From Rhizoctonia solani (lineage: Eukaryota; Basidiomycota; Agaricomycetes; Cantharellales; Ceratobasidiaceae): 64,000 nucleotides of DNA. Numbering within the stretch: position 1 is the stretch's first letter; every line of letters starts with the position of its first letter. Below are positions 24,760 through 34,540 of the stretch, piece after piece. The DNA is taken from positions 415,501 to 479,500 of the forward strand of contig NC_057372.1 of the NCBI RefSeq assembly GCF_016906535.1, read 5' to 3'. Made by a program: the position numbers and the translations under genes. Below the pieces are notes generated by a model, which searched no databases, was not told the DNA's origin, and saw only the letters and a list, made by a program, of their open reading frames with translations.

Positions 24760-25259
24760 TGTAGGCTTGATTGACAACAAGAAGCGCCCCTGTACTAGCA
24801 CAAGGGAAAATATCTGAACGGACTCCCCTTTCAACTAGAATAATCAAAAAGTCGTCGGTCCCAGATAGTACCAAATTGCTATAAGGCAGACGGTGTCTAA
24901 TTGCCCGCATACCACGTGTTTCGCCGGAACACAGCAGATAGCGACCCTAGACAGCTGATTCACCCGCTTGCTAAAAACCCGCTCATATCACGATCGCCAG
25001 ACTGTTGATTTGTTGTAGGGATAGTTCAACGCTAGGTGTCTGATGCAAGGGTTTAGCGTTCACACTCTGCACAAAAACCGCCCATAAGTCCTGATATAGG
25101 CAACTTCACCCCCACGCCGTCTCAATCATTCCATCCACACGCTCTGGCGTCCCCCATCCCTATTCCCGTCCTACCAGCCGCTCCAGCCGCCGCTCCGTTC
25201 CATCCCATTCCCAACCACCCACTCGCAGCCCATCTCCCACTCCGCAAGACCTGCCAGGA

Positions 25260-26453
25260 ATGGAACCGGAGCCGACCCTTAGCGCTCTCCTCAAGGCTAT
25301 CACAGCCCTCACCACTCAAGTCGGGTCCCTCCAGGACCAAGTCAAGTCTCAAGGCAAGCAAATCTCCCAGCTTACCGCCATATGCAAGGAGACCAACGAC
25401 CTTGTTGGAGACAAGGATCAGGGCGGAGCCCAAACCAAGCCTGGCCCATCAACTGGGCCTGTCACCCCCCCTACCCACTCAGGGGGAGAAACCCACACTC
25501 CAGGCACGGTTAGGCCTGGACTCAAGGCCCTGTTCCGGCCCTCTAGAGGCACGGGCTTTGACTCTGAGGATGAAGAGGAACCAAGGATCCCCAAAAAGGA
25601 GCCTCAAGGAACGCCTAAACGGCACCTTGGGTCCCTTACCCCCTTTGATGCCGGGTCCAGCGTAAAAAGGCCCAAGATGGACCTCCCAGACCCCTATAAA
25701 GGAGATACAAGGGGACGTAAGGCCACCCAATGGCTTGACCGCATGATGCTCTGGGTCGCCCTCCACAGGGACCAATTTGATGAAGAGGAACAGATGGTTG
25801 TATGGATCCTCTACCATATGACTGATAAAGCTGCCAACTGGGCCCTTCCCATCATTGGGAACATCATCAAGGGCAAAGGAAATCCCCCCACCACCATCCA
25901 GGCCCTTACGGGCAAATTCAAAGAAGCCTTCGCCAATCCAGACGCAAAGAGGGCGGCCGCCAGGAAGATTGCCGCGTTAACTCAGACCACCACCACATCT
26001 GAGTACGTCACAGAATTCCGCAACCTCATGGCGGAATTAGACTGGAACACTGAGGCGTACATTGCCCAGTTTACGCGCGGCCTTCACTGGAAGGTCAAGG
26101 AACTCCTGTCCACCAAGGACAACGTCCCTGACAATGACCTCAAGGCCATATTTGCCGCCTCGGTCAAAATTGATAACACTCGTTGGGAAAATGAGGAGAA
26201 CCGCCCCAAAAAGGCTCCTACCAAGGCCCCGGTTGCCACGACCACCTCTACCTCCACCACTACCACAAGGGTCCGCCTATCCAAGGACCCCAACTACGTC
26301 ACCCCGGAAGAAAGGGACCGCCGCCGCGCGTCTGGCCTTTGCGTCAAGTGCAGCCAAAAAGGGCATGGCATCAAACAATGCCCTAATGGTTGGAAAGCCA
26401 CGATCAAGGAGGTGGCCAAGGTAGCAGAAGAGGAAGGGTCGGGAAAAGACTAA
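25260..26453 (+). CDS. gag of element C
   Basis: 397 codons from ATG 25260 to TAA 26451-26453, intact. A helical, Leu-rich N-terminus (residues 1-45) is followed by a Pro/Thr-rich linker. The retrotransposon capsid region runs from about residue 140 to 290 (DPYKGDTRGRKATQWLDRMM, YVTEFRNLMAELDWN). A CCHC zinc knuckle (CVKCSQKGHGIKQC) near residue 363 binds RNA. The Lys-rich tail overlaps the start of pol. Gag assembles the virus-like particle in the cytoplasm. The start was chosen because MEPEPTL is also the start conserved in element D. Confidence 0.92.
   Translation: MEPEPTLSALLKAITALTTQVGSLQDQVKSQGKQISQLTAICKETNDLVGDKDQGGAQTKPGPSTGPVTPPTHSGGETHTPGTVRPGLKALFRPSRGTGFDSEDEEEPRIPKKEPQGTPKRHLGSLTPFDAGSSVKRPKMDLPDPYKGDTRGRKATQWLDRMMLWVALHRDQFDEEEQMVVWILYHMTDKAANWALPIIGNIIKGKGNPPTTIQALTGKFKEAFANPDAKRAAARKIAALTQTTTTSEYVTEFRNLMAELDWNTEAYIAQFTRGLHWKVKELLSTKDNVPDNDLKAIFAASVKIDNTRWENEENRPKKAPTKAPVATTTSTSTTTTRVRLSKDPNYVTPEERDRRRASGLCVKCSQKGHGIKQCPNGWKATIKEVAKVAEEEGSGKD
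26441..26447 (+). promoter_or_regulatory. Candidate -1 ribosomal frameshift heptamer, element C
   Basis: Gag reads TCG GGA AAA GAC TAA. G GGA AAA fits X XXY YYZ, and the -1 frame (GGG AAA AGA CTA) is the open pol frame. It is two codons before the gag stop. No ATG is needed for pol. Confidence 0.68.
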
Positions 26454-29400
26454 GGCCAAGGACTACCGTCAAGCCCCTGGCCAATCCAAGCGTGCATGTA
26501 TCAGAATGTGAATTTGTATCTGTGGCTCTAGATTCCAATAAAAAGCCCCTATTATTTATTGATTTACAACTGCACAAATTCCCGACGGAAAACCTAAAAA
26601 CCCTAATAGACTCAGGAGCCACCTCCAATTTCATCTCCCCCACCATTGTCGAAAAACTTAAAATACCAAAAACCCTGCTCAAAAATCCACGAGTAGTGAG
26701 AATGTTAGATGGTACCCTATCCCAGACTGGTCGCATTTGGCACCAGGTTAACCTCACGGTCTTGGCCAATGGCCATACCCATACCATTCCATTCCTTGTC
26801 TGTCCCATTGGGAACACATCCGCCATACTCGGCATGACATGGCTCACTCAGGAGTCACCCTTAATTGATTGGTCCCTAGGCACGGTTACCTTCCCTGAAC
26901 AAATTCAGATTGCATCCAAAGAAGAGGCAGACCCTGACCCCTTAGCCGACCTTCCGGAACAGTACCATGAGTTTGCCAAAGTCTTTGGCAAAGAGGAATT
27001 CAAGGTCCTCCCTCCACACAGGGAGTATGACATATCCATAGATCTTGTTCCGGATGCCAAACTACCCCCAGGTCCCCTTTATGGCATGACTGACGCGGAA
27101 TCCAAAGCCCTCAAACAACATATTGACGAAGAACTAGCAACGGGCAAGATCCGCCCCAGTACTTCCTCTACTGGCGCCCCAGTCATGTTTGTAAAAAAGG
27201 CAGACGGATCCCTTAGACTGGTTGTGGACTACCGAAAACTCAATGACGTCACTCACAAGAACGTGTACCCACTCCCAAGACAGGACGACCTGATGGCCAA
27301 GTTAAGACATGCCAAAATATTCACAAAGCTCGACCTGCGCTGGGGTTACAACAACGTCAGAGTCAGAGAAGGGGATGAATGGAAAACAGCGTTCAGGACT
27401 AAATATGGGCTGTTTGAATATCTAGTGATGCCTTTTGGCCTTACCAACGCCCCAGCCGCCTTCCAACACTTCATGAACGACCTGTTCAGAGACCTCATTG
27501 ATGTCACGGTGGTTATCTATTTGGATGACATACTGATCTTCTCCAAGAAGCCTGAGGATCACCCTACCCATGTCAGGGAAGTCCTTTCACAATTGATGAG
27601 GAACCAGTTGTTCTGTAAACTCTCCAAATGCCACTTCCATGTCACAACGGTGGACTACCTTGGTATTGTCATTTCCCCAGCTGGGTTCTCAATGGACCAA
27701 AAGAAGATCGAGGCTGTTACCACCTGGCCCACACCCAAAACAGTCAAACAGGTCCAGGCCTTCCTAGGTTTTGTTAATTACCTCAGGCGTTTCATCCCCA
27801 ACTTCAGCTCCGTTGCACGCCCCTTACACAACCTCACCAAAAAGGATTCTCCGTGGTCATGGGACGTGTTGGAAGAACAGGCTTTCCAGGAACTCAAAGC
27901 ATTGGTCACCAAAGCACCGGTTCTGATCCACTTGAACCCCAATTTGCCTTACTACCTGGAAACAGACGCGTCAGGGGTAGCCATGGGAGCAATCCTTAGT
28001 CAAAGAGGGGAGGATAACCGCTTACACCCAGTGGCTTACATGTCTAAATCTTTCTCCAGCGCCAAGGCTAATTATGACACCCATGACAAGGAACTCCTGG
28101 CCATAATCAAGGCATTAGAGGAATGGCGGATCTTCCTTGAGGCAACGGACAGACCAATCCAGGTGTTCACAGACCATAGAAACCTGGAATATTGGATGCA
28201 GGCACGGACGTTCAACAGAAGGCATGCACGTTGGCGGATTTTCCTGAGCAATTTCAACTTTGAAATACACTATCGCCCAGGGAAACAATCAGGAAAACCC
28301 GACGCCCTTTCCAGAAGGTCAGACTACATAGATTCCCCAGTAGAACCAGAAGTCATGCTACCGTCGGAGGTTTTTGCTAATACATCAGAGGCGGAACTTG
28401 AGATTGTCACGAAAATCCGGGACAGGTTAAGGGAAGACCCTTCCCTGGAACCCATCATCCAGTTCCTAACGGAGGACGCAGACAATGCACCCCCCTCTAT
28501 TTGGAAAGCCTATTGGGATTATGACTGGGAAGAGGACCTCCTATGGTATTGCGGGAAACTAGTGGTACCGGACTCAGAACCCCTTAAAGAACAACTGCTA
28601 AGAGAATTCCACAATTCCCCACTGGCGGGCCACCCAGGACAACAAAGAACACTCAAACTGATCAGTAGGTCCTACTGGTGGCCTGGTATGAAGTCCTCAG
28701 CAAAAGAATGGGTCAAGTGCTGTCCAATATGCCAAGCAAATCGAAGAGCCCACACGCCGGCAATTGCCCTGAAACCCCTAGAAGTCCCACCATTTCCTTT
28801 CCACACCATCTTGTATGACTTCATCACAGGATTCCCAAAGTCAAATGGGTATGACGCAATCTTGGTGGTCATTGACTCCTTTTCCAAATTTGGACACTTC
28901 ATCCCTACCACAAAGAAAGTCATGGCTAAGGGTCTGGCAGACCTGTTCATCACGCATGTCTGGAAGCTTCATGGATTGCCAATCAAGACAGTCTTGGACT
29001 GCGGAACCACCTTCACTGGGAAATTCCTGAGAGCCCTCTACCAACGTCTTGGGATCAAACCCGCTTTCTCCTCGGCCTATCATCCAGAATCAGATGGACA
29101 GACGGAAAGGGTGAATCAATTCATCGAGTTCTACCTCAGATCTTATGTCACAGCGGACCACTCGGACTGGGCTACCTGGTTGCCATTGGCAGAATACGCC
29201 TACAACAATGCTAGACATTCCGCCACCGGAAAAACCCCCTTTGAGTTAGTTTACGGAAGAAATCCCGTGATGAGCCCATCCAACGTGCCAACAAACATAC
29301 CAGAAGCTGACCACGTGGCTGATACCCTGGCCCAGGAATGGAAAGAGGCAGAATCCGCTCTACAAATGACAAAGGAAAAAATGGCAGAATTAAAAGGAGC

Positions 29401-29860
29401 CACACTGGAGTACTCCATTGGCAAAAAAGTCTGGCTGGACGGAAAAAATGTGGAACTACAAACCAACTCCAATAAACTAGACCCAAGGAGGTTAGGACCA
29501 TTTGAAATCCTAGAAAAGATCTCCAGCCACGCTTATTGTCTAAAATTACCGGAGACCCTGAAGATCCACAACGTATTCTACGTAGGGCTATTGTCCAAAG
29601 TCCACAAAAGCCCAAGCCAGCCATTCCCAGAGCGACCTCCCCCTGAAACAATAGAGGGAGAAGAGGAATACAAGGTAGAACAAATCATTGACTCCAAAAG
29701 ACAACGGGGTAAATGGTTTTACTTGATCAAATGGAAAGGATATGGACCCAAAGATAACTCATGGGAGCCAGAGGAGCTACTTGAGCATAGTCAGGAGGAG
29801 ATCCAACGCTTCAACAAGTTGCGACTGAAAAAGGCTTGTGACTCCGCCAAGAGCCTTTAA
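26441..29860 (+). CDS. pol of element C
   Basis: Polyprotein of about 1,140 residues, entered by -1 frameshift from gag (the open frame also reaches back to an ATG at 26390). Domains in order: aspartic protease (TLIDSGATSNF), reverse transcriptase ([17 protein letters not shown]), RNase H (YLETDASGVAMGAIL, TDHRNLEYW), and integrase zinc region (HPGQQRTLKLISRSYWW, CCPICQ). The integrase core keeps three acidic residues (LYDFITGFP, VLDCGTTF, QTERVNQ). A C-terminal chromodomain has WFYLIKWKGYGPKDNSWEP. Catalytic residues look complete, but several changes relative to D (VSDRG to VLDCG, SYDF to LYDF) are of C-to-T type. It may be active or only recently silenced. Confidence 0.93.
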   Translation, partial: GKRLRPRTTVKPLANPSVHVSECEFVSVALDSNKKPLLFIDLQLHKFPTENLKTLIDSGATSNFISPTIVEKLKIPKTLLKNPRVVRMLDGTLSQTGRIWHQVNLTVLANGHTHTIPFLVCPIGNTSAILGMTWLTQESPLIDWSLGTVTFPEQIQIASKEEADPDPLADLPEQYHEFAKVFGKEEFKVLPPHREYDISIDLVPDAKLPPGPLYGMTDAESKALKQHIDEELATGKIRPSTSSTGAPVMFVKKADGSLRLVVDYRKLNDVTHKNVYPLPRQDDLMAKLRHAKIFTKLDLRWGYNNVRVREGDEWKTAFRTKYGLFEYLVMPFGLTNAPAAFQHFMNDLFRDLIDVTVVIYLDDILIFSKKPEDHPTHVREVLSQLMRNQLFCKLSKCHFHVTTVDYLGIVISPAGFSMDQKKIEAVTTWPTPKTVKQVQAFLGFVNYLRRFIPNFSSVARPLHNLTKKDSPWSWDVLEEQAFQELKALVTKAPVLIHLNPNLPYYLETDASGVAMGAILSQRGEDNRLHPVAYMSKSFSSAKANYDTHDKELLAIIKALEEWRIFLEATDRPIQVFTDHRNLEYWMQARTFNRRHARWRIFLSNFNFEIHYRPGKQSGKPDALSRRSDYIDSPVEPEVMLPSEVFANTSEAELEIVTKIRDRLREDPSLEPIIQFLTEDADNAPPSIWKAYWDYDWEEDLLWYCGKLVVPDSEPLKEQLLREFHNSPLAGHPGQQRTLKLISRSYWWPGMKSSAKEWVKCCPICQANRRAHTPAIALKPLEVPPFPFHTILYDFITGFPKSNGYDAILVVIDSFSKFGHFIPTTKKVMAKGLADLFITHVWKLHGLPIKTVLDCGTTFTGKFLRALYQRLGIKPAFSSAYHPESDGQTERVNQFIEFYLRSYVTADHSDWATWLPLAEYAYNNARHSATGKTPFELVYGRNPVMSPSNVPTNIPEADHVADTLAQEWKEAESALQMTKEKMAELKGATLEYSIGKKVWLDGKNVELQTNSNKLDPRRLGPFEILEKISSHAYCLKLPETLKIHNVFYVGLLSKVHKSPSQPFPERPPPETIEGEEEYKVEQIIDSKRQRGKWFYLIKWKGYGPKDNSWEPEELLEHSQEEIQRFNKLRLKKACDSAKSL

Positions 29861-29871
29861 GGGGGGGGCAA

Positions 29872-30432
29872 TGTTATAACCTCCTTACATATACCATCAG
29901 AATTGGACAAATTTTCTATTATTTTTAGTATTTTTTACGGACTTGATATCTTATGTTTTTCGATCACGTGATCTCGGCGCTTACTATGCCGAGATGCCGC
30001 GCCAAGATGCCGTGCCAAGGGCTCTTAGGAGAAATCCACGCTTCTGCGCAGTCCGCAGCACGCTTCTCATTTGTCTTCTATACTTCTTTCTCTCACACGC
30101 ACAGACCATGTAGATAGTGCGCATTGTCTATATATACAGCAGGGAAATCGCTTGGAAACACCAAGTTGATTTTACCTTGTCTCATATTCATTGAGGAGGC
30201 ACCAGCCAGCTAAGTAGCCGGCCCCCAGAAGTTCAGCTGACGTTATCCCCTACCTTTACCTACCACACCTCCCAGGCCTCCGGCCCCTTTGTCAGCAGTA
30301 GTTAGCAGTAGAGCGCCTTAAGCGCTAGTAGTATAGCCTTAGATAAGTTAGATACATACGTGTGCTTGTAGTAGTACGGCCTTAAGCGCCCTCCTCCACT
30401 AGCAAGTACCCACCTTACAGTGGTGTACGACA
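29872..30432 (+). repeat. 3' LTR of element C
   Basis: Nearly identical to the 5' LTR; I saw aattgg for aatcgg near the start and gtacgaca for gtacaaca at the end. It is preceded by the polypurine tract aaggggggggcaa. Confidence 0.94.
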
Positions 30433-31208
30433 CAATCTAAGGGATCCATCCGCCTTTTTAACAAACATGACGGGGGCGCCAGCAGAAGAGGTGCTAGGAC
30501 GGATCTTTCCTGTTGCCAATTCTTCGTCTATGTGTTGTTTTAGCGCCTTTGATTCCGCGTCTGTCATGCCATAGATAGGGCCAGGGGAGAGTTTGGCATC
30601 TGGGATAAGGTCTATTGCAATATCATACTCCCTGTGTGGGGGTAAGACCTTGAATTCCTCTTCTCCAAAGACTCGGGCAAATTTGTGATATTGGGGTGGA
30701 AGGTTTGCCAGAGGGTTGGGGTCTGCTTCTTCCTTGGAGGCAATTGTTACTTGTTCAGGGAACGTGACTGTTCCTTGCTGCCAATCAATGAGTGGGGATT
30801 TGCTTGTGAGCCAGGTCATGCCAAGTATTGCCGGGGTGTTGCCTATCGGGCAAACTAGGAAAGGAATGGAATGGGTGTGGCCGTTGGCCAAAACCGTGAG
30901 GAGTACCTGGTGCCAAATGCGACCAGTCTGTGAAATGGTACCATCTAACATTCTCACTACTCGTGGATTTTCGAGTAGGGTTTTGGGGATTTTGTATTTT
31001 TCCATGATTGAGGGGGAGATAAAGTTTGACGTGGCTCCTGAGTTGATGAGAGTTTTGAGGGTGTCCGCCGGTTGATTCAACATAATCAGATCAAGATATA
31101 GTAATGGTTTTTTATTCGAATCAAGAGCAATAGAGACAAATTCAATAACTGGATCTGATACATGTGATTCTATGGATTTCACCAAGGGCTTGACGGCAGT
31201 CCTTGGCT

Positions 31209-32437
31209 TCATTCTTTTTCCGACTCTACTACTTCTCCCACCTTGGCGGCTTCCTTGATGGTGGCTTTCCATCCATTGGGACATTGTTTGATGGTGGCTT
31301 TCCATCCATTGGGACATTGTTTGATCCCATGCCCCTTCTGGCCGCACTTGACACAGAGGCCAGACGCGCGGCGGCAATCCCTTTCTTCCGGTGTGACATA
31401 GTTAGGGTCCTCTGAGAGGCGGACCCGTTGGGTAGTGGTAGTGGTGGAAGTGGCCACGGCGGCCGGGGACTTGGCAGGGAGCTTTTTTGGACGGTTTTCC
31501 TTGTTTTCCCAATGAGTGTTGTCAATTTTGACCAAGGCGGCGAATATGGCCTCTAGGTTGTTGTTGGGAATATTGTCCTTGGTGGACAAGAGTTCTTTCA
31601 CCTTCCAGTGAAGGCCGCGCGTAAACTGGGCAATGTACGCCTCAGTGTTCCAGTCAAGTTCCGCCATAAGGTTGCGGAATTCGGTGACGTACTCAGACGT
31701 GGTTGTGGTCTGAGTTAATGCGGCAATCTTCCTGGCAGCCGCCCTCTTTGCATCTGGATCGGCGAAGGCTTCCTTGAATTTGGCCGTTAAGGCTGGGATA
31801 GTGGTTGGGGGTTCCCCTCACCCTTGATAATTGTCCCTATGATAGGGAGGGCCCAGTCGGCAGCCTTGTTGGTCATGTGGTAGAGGATCCACACTACCAT
31901 TTGTTCTTCTTCATCAAATTGGTCTTGATGAAGCGCGACCCACAGTAGCATGCGGTCTAGCCACTGTGTTGCCTTTCTTCCCCTAGAGTCCCCCTTGTAT
32001 GGGTCGGGGAGCTCCATTTTGGGCCGCTTTACGCTGGACCCTGAGTCGAATGGGGTGAGGGAGCTGAGGCTCTGTTTAGGCGTGTCGCGAGGCTCCCTTT
32101 TGGGGACTTGTCTGGGTTCTTCCTCCTCTTCTGAATCAAAGCCCGTTCCTCTTGATGGGCGGAAAGGGGCCTTGAGTCCAGGCCTAACCGTTGCTGGAGA
32201 GTGGGCTTCTCCTCCCGTCTGAGTAGGAGGGGTGAAAGGCCCAGTTGATGGGCCAGGCTGGGTTTGTCCTCCTCCTTGGTCCTTGTTGCCAAGTAGGTCG
32301 GCGGTTTCCTTGCATATGGCCTTGAGCTGGATGAGCTCTTGGCTTTGCAATTTGATTTGGTCCTGCAAGGACCCGACAGTGGCGGTGAGGGCTGTGATAA
32401 CCTCGAGGAGAGTGGTAAGGGTTGGCTCTGGTTCCAT
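31209..32437 (-). pseudogene. gag of element D, frameshifted
   Basis: Minus strand from ATG 32437 (MEPEPTLTTLL). It matches the gag of C up to about 31815, where one base is missing in a C-run and the frame is lost. The original frame resumes from about 31800 to 31209. It carries the zinc knuckle CVKCGQKGHGIKQC. Just after the knuckle a 33-nt unit is tandemly duplicated (about 31259-31325), giving KQCPNGWKATI twice. The gag stop is preceded by TCG GAA AAA GAA TGA, so the clean G GGA AAA slippery site is lost. Confidence 0.85.
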
Positions 32438-32957
32438 CCCTGGCAAGTCTCGCAAAGTGGGAGATGCGCTGCGAGAGGGTGGTTGGGAATGGGTTGGAAT
32501 GGAACGTCGGCTGGAGCGGCTGGAAGGGCGAGAGTAGGGGTGAGGGACGCCAGAGCGTGTGGATGGTATGGTGGAGACGGCGTGGGGGATAGAGATGCCT
32601 GATTCAGGACTTATGAGCGGTTTTTGCGCAGTGTGTGAACGCTAAATCCTTGCGTTAAACACCTAGCGTTGAACAATCCCTACAACAAATCAACAGATCT
32701 GGCGATTGTGATACAAGCGGGTTTTTTGCAAGCGGGTGGTTCAGCTGTCTAGGATCGCTAACTGCTGTGTTCCGGCGAAACACGTGGTATGCGGATGATT
32801 AGAGACTGTCCGCCTTATAGCAATTTGGTACTGGGTGGGACCAACAGCTGTTTGATTATTAAAGCTGAAAGGCGAGTCCGATCACCCGTTTTCCCTCGTG
32901 CTAGTACGGGAGTTCCTCTTGTTTGTTGATCAAGCCTACAAGAAGTCAATTTTACAA

Positions 32958-33517
32958 TGTCGTACGCCAACTGTAAGGTTGGGTACACGCTAGTGGGCGG
33001 GCGCTTATGGCCGTACTACTACAGACACTGCTTATGTAACTAACTATCTAGGCTATACTAATACCGCTTAGGGCGGTCTACTACTTCTATACCACTGCAA
33101 GGGGGCCTTAGGCCTGGGAGGTGTGATGAGTAAAGGGGTGGTGAGCGTCTGAGAACTACTTAGGGGCCGGCTACTTAGCTGGCTGGCTACCTTCTCTAAT
33201 GAGTAAGAGACGAGGTAAAATCGACTTGGTGTCTCCAAGCAATTTTCCTGCTGTATATATAGACAAAGCACACTATCTACATGGTCTGTGCGCGTGGGAG
33301 AAAGAAGTAGTTAAGACAAATGAGAAGCGTGCTGCGGGCTGCGCAGAAGCGTGGATTTCTCCTAAGCGCCCTTGGCACGGCATCTCGGCGCGGCATCTCG
33401 GCATAATAAGCGCCGAGATCACGTGATCGAAAAACAAAAGATATCAAGTCCGTAAAAATACTAAAAATAATAGAAAATTTGTCCGATTCTGATGGTATAG
33501 TTAAGGAGGTTATAACA
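32958..33517 (-). repeat. 5' LTR of element D
   Basis: Plus-strand ends are TGTCGTACGCC ... GGTTATAACA. On the minus strand it has tctatatatacag and caagtcgattttacc, the self-priming partner. Confidence 0.92.
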
Positions 33518-33837
33518 CATGGTTGGTTGGCCTCCTTATATATTCTACAGGCAAGCTATTTACAAATACAAGTTATCAAATATGTAATCCAATAAGAACC
33601 CCCACCCCAACTGCAGCCTTACTCATGCATACATGTCACTGATGTGTCATAGTGATGTCATCAGGTGGAGGTGGCTACATGTGCTGAGTAAGCACAGATG
33701 GGGATGTGGCTCAATTCCACGTGATCAAAAAAGTCCTTTGTTTGTCTTTGTTTAAATTTGAGAAAATCAGAAATAATTCCCTGGGTATAAGTGTGTCTAC
33801 AACAGCATGTGACCAACATTACAGTTGGGTCACAACA

Positions 33838-34540
33838 CAAACCCAGCATCTGCCACAATACAATGTAAATATACTGGATTTTTGCAGGAAACAGGTTGCT
33901 GACAAAAGGTGCTAAAAATGGTTTACATAAATATCTGGATATTTTTGACCCAAACAATTGCATAGACTGTTTTTAGTACAATTCTGATTGATTGTTTGAC
34001 AAAGCCATAGAGATTCCAAAGATGCATATGGACTTCCAGTAGCTTTTTGACTAATACCACAAGGTTGTTTTGTAGGGGCTTCCTGTAACTTTAGTTGGCA
34101 CAGTGATATCCCTAGTTTTCATTCACAAATTCCACCCAAATTGGCACCAGTTGGTTCCTATCTATTAGGTTCCTCACAGGGAATTTTATTGTTCTGGATT
34201 GTATCAATCTTGTTGCAGAAGGATATCTGAGTTTAACTGGCAGCAGATCCCTTATTTGGGTTAAGTAAAATCTGAAGTGTCTTCAAGGCCAAAGTTAGAT
34301 CAAGTAACAATAAGCCATCTCCCATTTGATAAACAATGTATGGAACAATAATATAGTGTCATACAATAATGACGCAATGTCATTGTCATAGTACAAATGA
34401 GACTACTTTGTTAGGAGTAGGAAAACCCTATAATAAGCGCTGTGCGGGTGTTGAGCAAGAGCCGAGACGCGCGGTTACTCGTCTCGACATCCACACCAGC
34501 ATAGCCCACTTCACTTTTACCCTTTATCCAGACATAAACC
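33838..34540. other. Old repeat remnant and ERG20 upstream region
   Basis: About 33950-34090 is diverged but alignable with 52490-52640 (shared landmarks gcatagactgttt and tagtac). The 33838 copy has TpG/CpA where the other has CpG. The remainder to the ERG20 start shows no gene. The promoter of ERG20 must lie here, directly beside the transposon nest. Confidence 0.5.

Larger units (their letters stand above)
24183..30432 (+). mobile_element. Element C: apparently intact Ty3/Gypsy chromovirus
   Basis: 6250 bp with 561-bp LTRs (24183-24743 and 29872-30432) that differ at only two sites by eye. The duplication caatc is at 24178-24182 and 30433-30437. Order is LTR, primer-binding site, gag, -1 frameshift site, pol, polypurine tract (29859-29871) and LTR. 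Both reading frames are open to the end. It is the youngest and only coding-competent element in the window. Confidence 0.97.
21538..31221 (-). pseudogene. pol of element D, split by C and with two stops
   Basis: Minus-strand blocks 31221-30438 and 24182-21538. Protease reads TLINSGATSNFI, with Asn where the catalytic Asp of DSG should be. Reverse transcriptase has YLDDILIFS; RNase H has YLETDASGVAMGAIL. Integrase has HPGQQRTLELISRSYWW, CPTC, YDFITGFP, VSDRG and QTERVN. A chromodomain includes WFYLIKWKGYGPEDNSWEP. Removing C plus one caatc rejoins [12 protein letters not shown] in frame. TGA codons at 23806-23808 and 23218-23220 interrupt the frame in reverse transcriptase and just before NLEYW. 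The DSG to NSG change alone would inactivate the protease. Confidence 0.9.
20967..33517 (-). mobile_element. Element D: Ty3/Gypsy chromovirus split by element C
   Basis: LTRs 20967-21526 and 32958-33517 (560 bp each; I saw two differences). The duplication catgg is at 20962-20966 and 33518-33522. Without C it is about 6.3 kb. It is the same family as C, with similar LTRs, gag and pol, in the opposite orientation. Gag is frameshifted and pol has two TGA stops. Confidence 0.95.
20136..33804 (-). mobile_element. Solo LTR G (A family), second level of tower 2
   Basis: The pieces are 20136-20176, 20734-20966 and 33523-33804. Read on the minus strand it is an A-type LTR (starts TGTTGTAGACACA, ends CATCTAGGACA). 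The duplication gcatg is at 20131-20135 and 33805-33809. It contains the solo LTR 20177-20728 and element D. Confidence 0.87.
18261..33837 (+). mobile_element. Solo LTR H, outermost level of tower 2
   Basis: The pieces are 18261-18783, about 20095-20135 and 33810-33837. It starts TGTTACACCC and ends GGGTCACAACA, matching the C-type LTR. The duplication caaac is at 18256-18260 and 33838-33842, 15.6 kb apart, which shows that everything between belongs to later insertions into H. CpG-containing stretches of the young C LTR are mostly TpG/CpA here. Confidence 0.85.

Noticed and set aside
29211..29651. 146-codon minus-strand ORF
   Set aside because: Antisense shadow of the intact pol of element C.
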